Shown: positions 1 to 9,377, counted from the first letter of the stretch. The stretch is DNA of 64,000 nt from Streptomyces albiflavescens (GCF_014645835.1 NZ_BMMM01000002.1:815233-879232); one strand, 5' to 3'. Made by a program: numbers and translations. Notes: a model not told the origin generated them from the sequence alone.

Positions 1-1
1 G

Positions 2-571
2 TACTCGGTGACCAAGGTGACCCACAACGGCTCCGCACTGTCCGGCTTCACCGCCCCCGCCCCCGTGCGGGCCCTGCCGACGGCGGTGGCCGGCAACGTG
101 ACCGACGTGCTCCGGGGCGTCGTCGCCCGGGGCACCGGCACAAAGGCCCAGGCTCTCGGCAGGACCGCGGCGGGCAAGACCGGAACCACCGACGACTTCC
201 GGTCGGCCTGGTTCATCGGCTACACGCCGCAACTCGCCACCTCCGTTGTCCTCTTCCGAGAGGACCCGAAGCACCCGCAGCTGCAATCCCTGGTAGGCGT
301 CGGTGGCCTGCAAAAGGTGTTCGGCGGTGACATCCCCACCGAAATCTGGACCCAGTACATGCGCGACGCCCTCGCCGGCCTGCCCGACGCCCCCTTCCCT
401 GCGCCCGCCTCCCTCGGCCGTGGCACCGACGAGCCCGGCGCTCCCAAGCCGTCCTCGTCCGCGGCCCCCGTCAAGCGGGGCGGCAAGACGGGCAAGAGGA
501 CGACCACCACTGCCGCCCCCACGCCGGGCGCTCCGACGACCCCCAAGTGCCGCCACCACAAGTGCCGTTGA
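2..571 (+). CDS. Penicillin-binding protein, C-terminal part (partial)
   Basis: This is the end of a class A penicillin-binding protein, a bifunctional cell-wall glycosyltransferase/transpeptidase; its start lies outside the window. The visible part holds the transpeptidase KTGT motif (AGKTGTTDDF, roughly residue 56 of the visible part), followed by the usual AWFIGYTPQLATSVV strand. The segment ends in a Pro/Ala/Thr/Lys/Arg-rich tail of about 45 residues, a common low-complexity extracellular tail in actinobacterial PBPs. The frame is open from base 2, so the ATG-like start at base 8 is internal. Family assignment is firm; which paralogue it is cannot be told without the N-terminus. Confidence 0.9.
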   Translation, partial: YSVTKVTHNGSALSGFTAPAPVRALPTAVAGNVTDVLRGVVARGTGTKAQALGRTAAGKTGTTDDFRSAWFIGYTPQLATSVVLFREDPKHPQLQSLVGVGGLQKVFGGDIPTEIWTQYMRDALAGLPDAPFPAPASLGRGTDEPGAPKPSSSAAPVKRGGKTGKRTTTTAAPTPGAPTTPKCRHHKCR

Positions 572-600
572 CCACGGAGGGCGACCACCACTGTCGCCCC

Positions 601-636
601 CAGGCCTGGAGCCCGGACGGCAAGCTCCAGGGCCTG
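601..636 (+). terminator. Stem-loop after PBP gene
   Basis: A 12-base left arm (CAGGCCTGGAGC, 601-612) pairs with 624-636 with a single bulged G, around an 11-base loop. It lies about 30 bases after the PBP stop and before the convergent CPBP gene. There is no T-tract, which is common for actinobacterial terminators, so the role as a terminator is inferred from position. Confidence 0.45.
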
Positions 637-742
637 TGTACCCAGATGCGTCGCCGGAGGGAACCCGACGCGCCGAGGGCGCCGCAGGGGCTCCCGGGAC
701 GGGCGTGCGCGGGCGCCCCTCGGGCGGGCGCGGGCGGTCGGC

Positions 743-1483
743 TCAGCGCAGGATGAAGGCGAAGAGGTAGCCGAGGGCGTTGGTGGCCCAGTGCAGCCCC
801 ATGGGGGCGAGCAGGCTGCCGCTGCGGCGCCGCAGTTCGCAGAGCAGGCAGCCCGCCGCGGCGGTGAACAGCACGGCTCCGGCGTCGACCACGACCACAC
901 CCAGGACGGAATCCCCGAAGACATCACCCAGCGCGGGCTTGGCCCCCGCGAGGCCGAGCGACGGGAGGATGTGCCAGAGCCCGAAGAGCCCCGAGGAGAA
1001 CAGCGTGGCGAAGAGCGGCCCGCGGACGCGCAGGACGAGGCCGTACAGGACGCCCCGGAAGGCGACCTCCTCCAGCATCACCGTGCCCAGCGGGACGGTG
1101 ACCAGGACGCGCAGGGCCACCTCTCCGGCGCTCAGTCCGCTGGTCCGCTGATCGGCGAACAGGCTGCGCGTGAAGGGCAGCACGGCACCGCACACGTACA
1201 CCGCGGCGACGATGCCGATCAGGGCCGGCGCCCACCGCAGGCCGCGTCCGAGGGTCTCCCGTGCCAGGCCCACGTCGCCCCAGCCGCCGCCCGCCCAGTA
1301 CACGATCGCGAGCAGGACCCCCGTGACCACGAGCGAGACGGCCAGGCTCCAGCCCTGGGCCCACCGGTTGTTGGCGATGTTGGTGAACACCAGCACCACG
1401 ATGGTGGTGACGAGGGCCGTCGCCGTCGTGACGGGCCGCCGCAGGGAGAACCGTCGAACGCGGGGGAGCGAGGCGTGGGACAC
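743..1483 (-). CDS. CPBP family intramembrane metalloprotease
   Basis: Polytopic membrane protein of the CPBP (CAAX-protease/bacteriocin-processing, Abi) family, about 246 residues. Diagnostic motifs are visible: EEVAFRG (EExxxR, with the two catalytic glutamates), then FGLWHI and GLHWATN, which supply histidines for the metal site. Hydrophobic segments cover most of the chain. The open frame runs back to 1810, but its first ~63 codons lie inside a MITE-like repeat (1621-1823) and the following stretch is not membrane-like. I chose the GTG at 1483 because a GGAGG sequence precedes it by about ten bases and the first membrane segment follows soon after. Substrate unknown; CAAX prenyl processing is not implied in bacteria. 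Confidence 0.8.
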   Translation of the reverse strand: MSHASLPRVRRFSLRRPVTTATALVTTIVVLVFTNIANNRWAQGWSLAVSLVVTGVLLAIVYWAGGGWGDVGLARETLGRGLRWAPALIGIVAAVYVCGAVLPFTRSLFADQRTSGLSAGEVALRVLVTVPLGTVMLEEVAFRGVLYGLVLRVRGPLFATLFSSGLFGLWHILPSLGLAGAKPALGDVFGDSVLGVVVVDAGAVLFTAAAGCLLCELRRRSGSLLAPMGLHWATNALGYLFAFILR

Positions 1484-1620
1484 GGGGATGAGCCCTCCGG
1501 CCGGGAGCGCAGCCGACTGCGTGGTGATCCCATCGTGCGGCGGCCCGCCTGATGCGGCCACCTGGCCCCGGACGGTCACTCCGTCGCGACGCGCGAGCGC
1601 GCGGAGGGAATCGGGGCCGT

Positions 1621-1823
1621 TAGGGGGCTTCTGATGGATCTCCGCGGCGTCGCGACGCCCGGCACGCACTCTCGCCGCACCGGACAAAAGCCCTAGTAGC
1701 TCCTCCCCCACGCTCGGCTTCGCTCGCGCGGGGGGACCCCCATCGAGGACTTCCGCCCGGCACGCCGAGAGCACGCACCGAACGCCGCTCCTTCTTCCAC
1801 GGAGATCCATCAGAAACCCCCTA
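1621..1823. mobile_element. MITE-like element with 23-bp terminal inverted repeats
   Basis: A 203-bp intergenic element with nearly perfect terminal inverted repeats: left end TAGGGGGCTTCTGATGGAT continuing to 1643, right end its complement at 1801-1823, 22 of 23 positions matching. Both outer ends are TA, so a TA target duplication (Tc1/mariner or IS630 style) is possible. Its middle (about 1697-1745) contains a hairpin built around CTCGGCTTCGCTCG flanked by C and G runs, the palindrome type scattered in Streptomyces intergenic DNA. No transposase is encoded. It donates a spurious open N-terminal extension to the CPBP gene on the minus strand. Confidence 0.65.
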
Positions 1824-1996
1824 GCGTACGGATCATGCGCAGCGCGGCCTTGCTCGACCCGTACAGGCCCATACCGTTTGCGCCGTACTCCGCGACCGGC
1901 GTGGACCTGGTCGAGGATGCCCCGCTCGGAGGGGCTGCCCTCCGAGCACGGTGCCGCACCGCGGCGGCGCCGTCCGGCCGGCTCAAGGGCGCCTGA

Positions 1997-2755
1997 CTAA
2001 CGCCCGAGCGCCGCACCGCCGTTGATGTGGAGGAGCTGGCCCGTCATGTACGCCGCCTCGGGAGAGACCACGTACCGGATGGCCGCCGCGATCTCCGACG
2101 GATGACCCGGCTGACCCGTGAGGGACTGGGCCACCCGGGACGCCACGAACTCCGCGGTCGCGCGGTCGCCGAAGAACTCCGTGTCACCGACGAAGCCGGG
2201 AGCGACCGCGTTCACGGTGATGCCCTCGGAACCGACGCGCTGGGCGAGGTCGTACGTGTAGGTGTTGACCCAGCCCTTGGAGCCGCCGTACGAGCCGGGG
2301 CCGCGCAGCGAGGCGATCGAGGAGAGCTGCACGATACGGCCGCCGGGGCGCCGTACGTGGGGGAGCAGGGCCTCGGTGAGCAGGACCGCGGTCAGGACGT
2401 TGGCATCGAAGTTGCGGCGGTAGCTGTCGGCGACGGAGGCGAGTGAGCCGTCATGCGAAGGGGCCACGTTTCCGCCCGCGTTGGCCACCAGCACATCGAC
2501 GGGGGTGTCGTCCGCGATGATGAACTCCCTGGCCGCTCCGACCTGTTCGGGATCGGCGAGGTCCGCCGCGTACCAGGATGCGGTCCCCTCTCCGTAGCGG
2601 CCGTCCAGTCCTTCGGCCGCCTTGCGCAGCACGTCCTCGCGGCGGCCCAGGAGCACGACCCGGTCCCCGTCCTCGGCGAACGCCTCCGCCGTCGCCAGGC
2701 CGATTCCGGTTCCGCCGCCGGACACCACCACACGTCGCCGCGCTCGCTGGGTCAT
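1997..2755 (-). CDS. SDR family NAD(P)-dependent oxidoreductase
   Basis: Short-chain dehydrogenase/reductase of about 252 residues, typical length for the classical SDR family. The cofactor motif SGGGTGIG (TGxxxGxG type) is at residues about 11-18, the NAG motif is seen as VANAGGN, and the catalytic region has SSIAS followed by YGGSK (Ser...Tyr-x-x-x-Lys). The C-terminal TGQLLHINGGAALG is also family-typical. A GTG 39 bases upstream would add 13 residues; the ATG at 2755 places the nucleotide-binding strand at the usual distance from the start. Substrate cannot be deduced. It is a single gene in front of the MITE. Confidence 0.88.
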   Translation of the reverse strand: MTQRARRRVVVSGGGTGIGLATAEAFAEDGDRVVLLGRREDVLRKAAEGLDGRYGEGTASWYAADLADPEQVGAAREFIIADDTPVDVLVANAGGNVAPSHDGSLASVADSYRRNFDANVLTAVLLTEALLPHVRRPGGRIVQLSSIASLRGPGSYGGSKGWVNTYTYDLAQRVGSEGITVNAVAPGFVGDTEFFGDRATAEFVASRVAQSLTGQPGHPSEIAAAIRYVVSPEAAYMTGQLLHINGGAALGR

Positions 2756-2964
2756 GCCGCCCCGCCCTCGTCCTCGAATGTGAATTCCGGTCACATGCGC
2801 GTACGAGGTGTGACGCTACGGAGGCCGCCCGATGCCGTCAAGTGGCTTGATATGAAGGCTCGTTGACCTGCTCGTTCGTTTCGTCGTGCGGGCGGCTGGG
2901 CAGGGATCGTGCAGCGTTTGTCCCGGTCCGCCGGGCCGGGGGAGACCGGGGGAGGGGGAGCGCT

Positions 2965-3939
2965 GTGCGCGACCATGTACGGACGGCGGACGGGCGGCTG
3001 CTGCGCGTCGAGGTATCGGGGGATCCACGCGGGCGCCCGGTGTTCCTGCTGCACGGGATGCCCGGCAGCCGGGTGGGACCCCGGCCGCGGTCCATGTTCC
3101 TGTACCAGTGCGGTACCCGGCTCATCAGCTACGACCGTCCGGGGTACGGGGGCTCCGACCGTATGCCGGGGCGTCGCGTCGTCGATGTCGTCCACGACGT
3201 GGCGGTTGTCGCCGACGCCCTGGGCCTTGAGCGGTTCGCGGTGGCCGGGCGGTCCGGAGGCGCGCCACACGCGCTGGCGTGTGCCGCGCTGATGCCGGAG
3301 CGGGTGACCCGGGCCGCCGCGCTGGTCGGGCTCGCGCCGCGGAACGCGGAGGGACTCGACTGGTTCGCGGGGATGGCGCCGTCGAACGTCAACGAGTTCC
3401 GGACCGCGTTCACCGATCCGGAGCGGTTCGTGGCGCGACTGATTCCGCGGTCGGCGGCGATTCGGCGCGACCCGGTGCGGCTCCTGCAGGAGTTGCGGCA
3501 CGAACTCACCGACGACGACCGGCAGATCGTCTCGGACAACACCATTCGGTCGATGCTGCTCCGCAACTACCGGGAGGCGTTGCGGACTTCGCCGTACGGG
3601 TGGATCGACGACGCGTTGGCGCTGACCGGGAACTGGGGGTTCGAGCCGGCGCAGATCCAGGTACCGGTGCTGTTGTGGCACGGCGTGAAGGACGTCTTCT
3701 CGCCGGCATCGCACTCGTCCTGGCTCGCCGCCCGGATTCCGCGGGCCACGGCTGTCCTCGAACCGACCGCGGCGCACTTCGCGGCGTTGCGGGCGCTGCC
3801 CAAGGTGTTGACCTGGCTGTTGTCGGACGTGCCCGCCTGGCCGGGCCGACGGGGGCGCACCGCGGGTGTTCTCGCCCCCTCCGCCCGTGCCCTTCCGATG
3901 TCCGGGGGCTGCCGCACCCAGACCCCCGCTTCGGTCTGA
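2965..3939 (+). CDS. Alpha/beta hydrolase
   Basis: Alpha/beta-hydrolase fold protein of about 324 residues. The oxyanion region is seen as VFLLHGMPGSR, the nucleophile elbow as AGRSGGAPHA (GxSxG), the acid as HGVKDVFSP and the catalytic histidine in PTAAHFAAL. The GTG at 2965 follows a strong GGAGG with a nine-base spacer and begins VRDHVRTADGRLLRVE, the usual start for this type; the open frame reaches back to 2863 but that part is arginine-rich and unlikely. It is convergent with fxsT and separated from it by a strong hairpin. Esterase, peroxidase-like and lactonase activities are all possible. Confidence 0.85.
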   Translation: MRDHVRTADGRLLRVEVSGDPRGRPVFLLHGMPGSRVGPRPRSMFLYQCGTRLISYDRPGYGGSDRMPGRRVVDVVHDVAVVADALGLERFAVAGRSGGAPHALACAALMPERVTRAAALVGLAPRNAEGLDWFAGMAPSNVNEFRTAFTDPERFVARLIPRSAAIRRDPVRLLQELRHELTDDDRQIVSDNTIRSMLLRNYREALRTSPYGWIDDALALTGNWGFEPAQIQVPVLLWHGVKDVFSPASHSSWLAARIPRATAVLEPTAAHFAALRALPKVLTWLLSDVPAWPGRRGRTAGVLAPSARALPMSGGCRTQTPASV

Positions 3940-3956
3940 ACGGCCTCGGCGTCGTA

Positions 3957-4001
3957 CTCGGACGCCGGAGAGGCTGAGATGCAGCCTCTCCGGCGTCCGA
4001 G
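3957..4001. terminator. Bidirectional terminator hairpin
   Basis: A perfect 20-bp inverted repeat: CTCGGACGCCGGAGAGGCTG at 3957-3976 and its complement at 3982-4001, with the five-base loop AGATG. It fills the gap between the convergent hydrolase gene and fxsT, so it probably ends transcription from both sides. Confidence 0.85.
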
Positions 4002-4021
4002 GGCGGAGACCCCAAGGGCCC

Positions 4022-7000
4022 TCACACCGCCAGCGGCTCCAGGTCCCGGTAGATGCGGCGCTCGTCCGCCGCCACCCGGGTCATTCCGTTGTCGTCGCCC
4101 AGCAGCGTGCGCAGCTCGCCCAGGGCGTCGTCACGCAGGCGGCGGGCCTCGTCCTTGTGGCCCAGCGCGGCGAGCGTCAGCGCGGAGTTGGTGACGATGG
4201 CGAGGGTTTCCGGGTGGTGGGCTCCGAGGACCGCCCGGAGTTTGACGACCGCGTTCTCCTCCAGCTTGCGGGCCTCGGCGAGACGGCCCTGGTCGGCGAG
4301 GACATTGGCGTAGTTGATGCCGGTGAAGAGGGTGTGGGGGTGTTGTTCGCCGAGCACCTCGCCCATGCGGCGCAGGACTTGGCGGAAGACGGTCTCGGCC
4401 TCCTCGGTGTCGCCGCAGCCCCAGTGGAAGATGCCGAGGTTGTTGAGGGCGGCCTGGGTGTAGGGGTGGGCCTCGCCCGGCACCTTCATGTACTCGGCCA
4501 GCGCCTCCCGGGCGACCTCGCGCGCGGCATCCCGCTCGTCCGCGGCGAACAGGTCGGCCGCCATGTTCAGATCGCAGGCGAGGGAGTCGGGGGTCGACGT
4601 CGGGTACTGGGCCCGGTACTGCGCACGCGTCGCCGTCGTCAGCCGGCGGGCGTCCTCGAACTGGCCCGCCCTGCGCAGCGACACGGCGAGCGACTTGGCG
4701 CAGCTCAGCGTGCCGGGGAACTCCTTGCCGAGGATGCGTTTGTGCGCGTCGTAGGCGCGGGAGAGGAGGGAGACCGATTCCGAGTAGCGGCCCACCTCGC
4801 GAAGGTCGCGGCCCAGGCGCGCCGCCGACGCCAGCGTGTACGGGTGGTCGGGGCCGAGCACCTCGATGCGGCGGTCGTAGGTGTCCTGGTCGATGGCGCG
4901 GGCCTCGCCGTAGCGGCCGACCATGCGCAGCGCGAGCGCGAGGTTGTTGGCGGCGCTGAGGGTGCGGCGGTGCGACTCGTGGAAGATCTGGCTGAAGCCT
5001 TCGTGTGCCTCGCGCGCGAATTCCACCGCCGACCCGTACACACCGAGCGCCGCGAGGTCGCTGGCGAGGCCGGACATGGTGACGTAGGTGTGGGGATGCG
5101 AGGGGCCGAGCACCCGCTTCTGGCGTTCGAGGAGTTCGGTGTTGATTTCCCGGGCCTCCACATAACGGCCTTGCGAGCGCAGCACGTTGCCGAGCTGACA
5201 GCGCAGATACAGGTACTGCACGTCGTCCTCGCCGAGGATCGGCTTCCAGTGGTCGAGGAGGTCCTCGGCGAGCGCCTGGGCGCCGGGGAACTCACCGCGC
5301 TTCCACAGATAGCGGACGCGGTCGATGAGCAGCCTGCGGGTCTCCGCCTCGGTGCAGTTGCGGGCGTCGGAGGCGCTCAGGTGCGGCCAGATGACCGCGA
5401 ACCGCGGCCAGGTCTCGGGGTCGTCGATCGGCTCGTCGCCGTCGGGCCGGCAGCCCGCGAGCACCGTGTGCACGACATGCCGGGCGTGCCGCTGCTCCTC
5501 CTCGGACAGCTGCGAGCGGATCACCGCCTGGACCAGCCGGTGCACCTGGATGCTGTTGCTGACCTGGTCGACCTTGGCGAGCGCGAACCGGCCGATCTCC
5601 CGGATGACCCGGCCGAGCAGCAGACTCTCCTGGAGGGCGGGGTCGTACGGCTTGAGGGCGTCGATCATCTCCTTGCTGTAGAGCAGGTGCGAGGAGATCG
5701 GTTCGGCGGCCAGGAACGCGCAGAGCTGCAACAGGCGTACGGAGGCCGGGGAGCGTTCCCGGAGCCTGGCGATGGAGATGTTCCAGGTCGCGGCCACCGT
5801 CTTGGGGTAGTCGGCGGGCTGGTTGAGGTCCAGCACCTCCGTCGTCTGCTCGGCCAGCTGCCGCAGGTAGTCCTCGATCGGGGTGGCCGTCTCGGCGAGC
5901 CAGGCGGCCGCCTGCTCCACGGCCAGCGGCAGGTCGCCCACCGCGACCGCCACCTGGTCGGCCTCCTCGACGGTGAGCCCCGAGGCGCGCCGGGTGAGGT
6001 GCTCCACGCTCTCCTCGCGCAGGAACACGTCGATGGGCAGCGAGGCTCCCTGCTGCGCCCAGGCCTGGTTGCGGGAGGTGACGAGGATGTGCCCGCCGCC
6101 TCCGGTCGGGAAGTAGCGGGTGAGCTTGGTGGGGTCGTCGGCGTTGTCGAAGACCAGGATCCAGCGTTTGGTCGGCGCGCCGCGGCTCAGCATCTGCACG
6201 GCTTCCTGGCTGGCCAGATTAATGTCCTCGCCGCCGGGCGCGCCGATGCGGGCGGCGAGTTCGGCGAGTGAGGAGACCACGTTGCCGGGGTCCTCGGCGG
6301 AGATCCACCACACGAGGTCGTAGTCCGCCATGAACCGGTGCACGTACTCCAGCGCCACCTGCGTCTTGCCGACGCCGCCGAGTCCGAACAGTGCCTGCGG
6401 CTGCGGCAGGACGACCGAGATGCCGCCGCCGAGCTGATCGCGGACCCGGTCCAGGATGACGTTGCGGCCGGTGAAGGTGTTGTTGCGCTGGGGCGCGTTC
6501 CAGATCGCCGGGGTGCTGCCGGGGAAGCGGGGACCCGAGGGGCCGCCGTCGAGGGGCCGGCCCGGCAGCTCCAGGACGCCGAGCAGCGCGGTGACGCACT
6601 GGGACTCGTCGAGCCGGTGCAGATCGACCGGGTTGTGGTCGAGATACGACTCCGGCAGCCGGACCTCGTCGACCCGCAGCGGAATCAGGGCGGTGCCCGG
6701 GGCGTCCGTGTCGGACTCGATGAGGGCACGCCACACGGCGTCGGCGTAGCGGGACTTGCGGAAGGCGTTCGACAGCAGGACGAGGTGGTGTGTCGTCGGG
6801 TCCTGGTGTTCGAGGGGGCCGGTGGCGATGTCGTGCGGGGTGACATTGCAGCCGGCGCGCTTGAGAAGCGCCTCGGCCCAGTCGGCCCACATGCGGTTCT
6901 CGGCCGCGTACGTGATGACGACGTCCGCCGCGGTGGTCATCGGCCTCCGCCGCAGGAACGCGTCGCGGCAGCGCAGCCGCACCGGCTCCGGCACCGGCGG

Positions 7001-7957
7001 CAGCGTGGTGACCTCGCCGTCCGAGATGACCGCGGTGAGCCGTTCGAAGGCGGACAGCAGCGAGTTGGCGATGCCGCTCTCGTCGCCGACGGTGGCGAGC
7101 GTCTCCTCGTACGCGTAGTACGGGCGGTACGGGATCTCGACGGCGCCCCAGTACGCGGTCAGCTCCTCACCGCCGAGCTCCTCGCCGCCGAGCCCCTTGG
7201 GCAGCCCGTCGAACTTGAGCCGGGCCAGCGCCCGTCCCGCGTCGACCTTCTCCTTCTCGCCCTCGTCGATCCGCATCGGCACGGGCAGTACCCGGATCTT
7301 GCGCTTGCGGTAGCCGTCCTCGACGCTGCGGGCCACGGCCGCAGCGCCGTCGAGGGACTGGTCGCTGAGCGTGAAGCAGTCCACGAGCACATCGGGCATC
7401 TGCATGGTGCAGATGTCGGCGTTGTCGGACAGCCCGGTGCGCGAATCGATCAGGACGTAGTCGTACGACGCCTTCATGTCGTCGCGCAGCGCGTCGAGGA
7501 ACAGCCCGCCGCCGAGCCGCTCGTAGAAGTTGTCCCACTCGAAGGACGACACGGTCGCGGAGTACGAGCGGTCCTGGCGTCCGGCCGAGAGGAAGTCGAG
7601 CGAACCGCCGTCCACGAAGCGCAGCCCGAGCCGCTCGGGGGTCAGCGAGATGGCGTGCTGCTCCACCCGCGCGTAGTCCAGGTGCCAGGCGCCGGAGCGC
7701 TGGGTTCCGGTGGTCGCGGCCCAGGCGTACTCGTTGATGATGTCGATGACGCCCGTGGTGGCCGCGAGCGCGTTGGGGTCGAGGAAGGGGTGGAAGAAGC
7801 GGTGCAGACCCGGGGCCTCCAGGTCCCAGTCGACGGCCAGGACGCGTTTGCCGTTGGCGGCGAGGATCCACGCGGTGTTGGCCAGGGCCATCGTGCGGCC
7901 GGTGCCCCCTTTGTACGAGTAGAAGGTGATGATGCGTCCGTCCTGCGCGGCCGTCAT
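4022..7957 (-). CDS. fxsT: FxSxx-COOH system MinD/TIR/NB-ARC/TPR protein FxsT
   Basis: Large regulatory ATPase of about 1311 residues, last gene of the FxSxx-COOH operon. Domain order: a MinD/ParA-like ATPase (about 1-330) with a deviant Walker A, YKGGTGRT, and VLIDSRTGLSD downstream; a TIR-like segment (about 340-470, VVITYAAENRMWADWAEAL); an NB-ARC/STAND NTPase (about 520-800) with P-loop FGLGGVGKTQ near residue 530 and a Walker B ILVFDNADDP; then kinesin-light-chain-type TPRs of about 42 residues to the end (VLGPDHPYTLASAARLGR and similar). The ATG at 7957 overlaps the fxsC stop as ATGA, so the two are translationally coupled; the open frame further upstream is a shadow of fxsC. FxsT is known only as a family marker of this system; sensing or signalling is an inference from its architecture. 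Confidence 0.88.
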   Translation of the reverse strand: MTAAQDGRIITFYSYKGGTGRTMALANTAWILAANGKRVLAVDWDLEAPGLHRFFHPFLDPNALAATTGVIDIINEYAWAATTGTQRSGAWHLDYARVEQHAISLTPERLGLRFVDGGSLDFLSAGRQDRSYSATVSSFEWDNFYERLGGGLFLDALRDDMKASYDYVLIDSRTGLSDNADICTMQMPDVLVDCFTLSDQSLDGAAAVARSVEDGYRKRKIRVLPVPMRIDEGEKEKVDAGRALARLKFDGLPKGLGGEELGGEELTAYWGAVEIPYRPYYAYEETLATVGDESGIANSLLSAFERLTAVISDGEVTTLPPVPEPVRLRCRDAFLRRRPMTTAADVVITYAAENRMWADWAEALLKRAGCNVTPHDIATGPLEHQDPTTHHLVLLSNAFRKSRYADAVWRALIESDTDAPGTALIPLRVDEVRLPESYLDHNPVDLHRLDESQCVTALLGVLELPGRPLDGGPSGPRFPGSTPAIWNAPQRNNTFTGRNVILDRVRDQLGGGISVVLPQPQALFGLGGVGKTQVALEYVHRFMADYDLVWWISAEDPGNVVSSLAELAARIGAPGGEDINLASQEAVQMLSRGAPTKRWILVFDNADDPTKLTRYFPTGGGGHILVTSRNQAWAQQGASLPIDVFLREESVEHLTRRASGLTVEEADQVAVAVGDLPLAVEQAAAWLAETATPIEDYLRQLAEQTTEVLDLNQPADYPKTVAATWNISIARLRERSPASVRLLQLCAFLAAEPISSHLLYSKEMIDALKPYDPALQESLLLGRVIREIGRFALAKVDQVSNSIQVHRLVQAVIRSQLSEEEQRHARHVVHTVLAGCRPDGDEPIDDPETWPRFAVIWPHLSASDARNCTEAETRRLLIDRVRYLWKRGEFPGAQALAEDLLDHWKPILGEDDVQYLYLRCQLGNVLRSQGRYVEAREINTELLERQKRVLGPSHPHTYVTMSGLASDLAALGVYGSAVEFAREAHEGFSQIFHESHRRTLSAANNLALALRMVGRYGEARAIDQDTYDRRIEVLGPDHPYTLASAARLGRDLREVGRYSESVSLLSRAYDAHKRILGKEFPGTLSCAKSLAVSLRRAGQFEDARRLTTATRAQYRAQYPTSTPDSLACDLNMAADLFAADERDAAREVAREALAEYMKVPGEAHPYTQAALNNLGIFHWGCGDTEEAETVFRQVLRRMGEVLGEQHPHTLFTGINYANVLADQGRLAEARKLEENAVVKLRAVLGAHHPETLAIVTNSALTLAALGHKDEARRLRDDALGELRTLLGDDNGMTRVAADERRIYRDLEPLAV

Positions 7958-9279
7958 GCTTCTTCTCCTCCGTGGTCGGATCCGCCTTCGGGCAGCGGCG
8001 GGTGGGTGGGGCCCGTGATGGGGCCCATCAGGCGCGGCCGGTGGATCGGCGGGCCCGGCGGCGGATGCGCCTCGGCGTGCTTGAGGTACTGCCGGGTCGC
8101 GTGCGCGACGACGGCCGGCAGGACGTCGGTGAAGGCCTTCAGGGTGGGTACGCCGTTGACGGCGACCCGGCAGTCGGTGCGCCGGCCCCGGTCCAGGATC
8201 AGCGGCAGCGTCCGCTCCAGGTCCGCCGCGAGCTTGCGGCCCTCCTCGCCGTGGCACTGGATGTCGGACCGGTTCCACGGGACGATCGCGCTGACCCAGG
8301 GGCGGGCGTTCGCGTCGAACGCCTTGAGTCTGCGTGTCCGTTCCTCGTCGGTCAGCGCCCACCGGTCGACGAGCAGAATGCCGGGGTGGCTCGGCGCCGC
8401 CTTGTCGGAGTCGTCCGTGACCAGGGTCTCGCCGGTGTCCTCGTCGTCGAAGGACGACACCGTGATCCGGTAGTCGAGCGAGCGGATCAGCTCCTCGGCG
8501 AGCGAGGGCAGCGGGCGGGTCGACTCCGAGTGGTACGGATTCCAGTCCTGCGCGTCCTCGCCGTACGGGCGGGCGTCGCGGTGTTCGGGGATGCTGTGCC
8601 GGGTGGGCGCCGCCACCGTCAGATGGATGCGCCGGGGGCCCTCGCCGCGCGGCTTGAACGCGCTCGGCGTGCTCTCGTAGGGGCGGGGCCTGCTGGACGG
8701 CAGCGGCGACTCCTGGGCGACCCGCACGATCCGCTGGGCGAGCCCGAGGACGGTCTCCTCGTACTCGTCGTGCAGCCGGTTGAGCTTGATCAGACCGTAT
8801 ATCCCGTTGGCGGCGTACCGGTCGCCGAACGCCCCCTGGTCCACATGTATATGCCGTACGGAATCGGGGAGTTGGGCGTAATCGATATGCGTCCACAGCG
8901 CGGGGACGATGGCCGGAACGACGCCGGAACCGGCCGCCCGCGCCCGCAGGATTCGTTCATTGAACGCGAACCATTCCCGGCCGCAACTCTCACTCGTGAA
9001 GTATCGCGGCGAGAACAGCGGCACGAACACCCGGCATGTCGCGAGATTCTCACTGAGCTTTTCCGGCCAGCCGTCCCCCGAGCGCATCTCCCGGTCCATG
9101 AAACCCGCGGGCGCGCCCGCCGGTAGATCCGTGAGCGCCATGATGTGGTCGCACAGATCCGTGAAGAGGACATGCACCCAGTGGTCCGGATCGCCGCCGC
9201 CGGGCCCCCAGGCCGGCGTGTGCGCGTAACTCAGGAAGAAATAAGGCCGGTTGTCCGAAGCCCGTTCAGGTATGTCCAC
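7954..9279 (-). CDS. fxsC: TIR-like protein FxsC
   Basis: TIR-domain protein of 441 residues belonging to the FxsC family of FxSxx-COOH systems. The N-terminal domain reads RPYFFLSYAHTPAWGPGG, then FMDREMRSGDGWPEKL and VFVPLFSPRYFTSESCGREW, the usual beta-A, BB-loop and later TIR segments, ending near residue 200. A linker follows and then a second alpha/beta domain (about 240-420) with GILLVDRWALTDEERT. The GTG start at 9279 is preceded by AGGGGGG. It overlaps fxsT by four bases and follows the acetyltransferase gene after 98 bases. Whether the TIR domain cleaves NAD, as immune TIRs do, or is a scaffold cannot be told by eye. Confidence 0.88.
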   Translation of the reverse strand: MDIPERASDNRPYFFLSYAHTPAWGPGGGDPDHWVHVLFTDLCDHIMALTDLPAGAPAGFMDREMRSGDGWPEKLSENLATCRVFVPLFSPRYFTSESCGREWFAFNERILRARAAGSGVVPAIVPALWTHIDYAQLPDSVRHIHVDQGAFGDRYAANGIYGLIKLNRLHDEYEETVLGLAQRIVRVAQESPLPSSRPRPYESTPSAFKPRGEGPRRIHLTVAAPTRHSIPEHRDARPYGEDAQDWNPYHSESTRPLPSLAEELIRSLDYRITVSSFDDEDTGETLVTDDSDKAAPSHPGILLVDRWALTDEERTRRLKAFDANARPWVSAIVPWNRSDIQCHGEEGRKLAADLERTLPLILDRGRRTDCRVAVNGVPTLKAFTDVLPAVVAHATRQYLKHAEAHPPPGPPIHRPRLMGPITGPTHPPLPEGGSDHGGEEA

Positions 9280-9377
9280 GCGCCCCCCTGCCTGTGGATG
9301 AGCCCCTACGGGATGTTCGGTTCACCTGGCCGGAACCCACAATCTTCCCGACCGAGCGCCCGCACGGGTCGCCTCTT

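Noticed and set aside
1835..1996. A 53-codon plus-strand ORF (MRSAALLDPYRPIPFAPYSA...) between the MITE and the SDR gene
   Set aside because: Coding-like third positions, but no family match, no ribosome site and no partner; at most a gene remnant.
3866..6271. An 801-codon plus-strand frame opposite fxsT
   Set aside because: Antisense shadow; it also crosses the terminator hairpin at 3957-4001.
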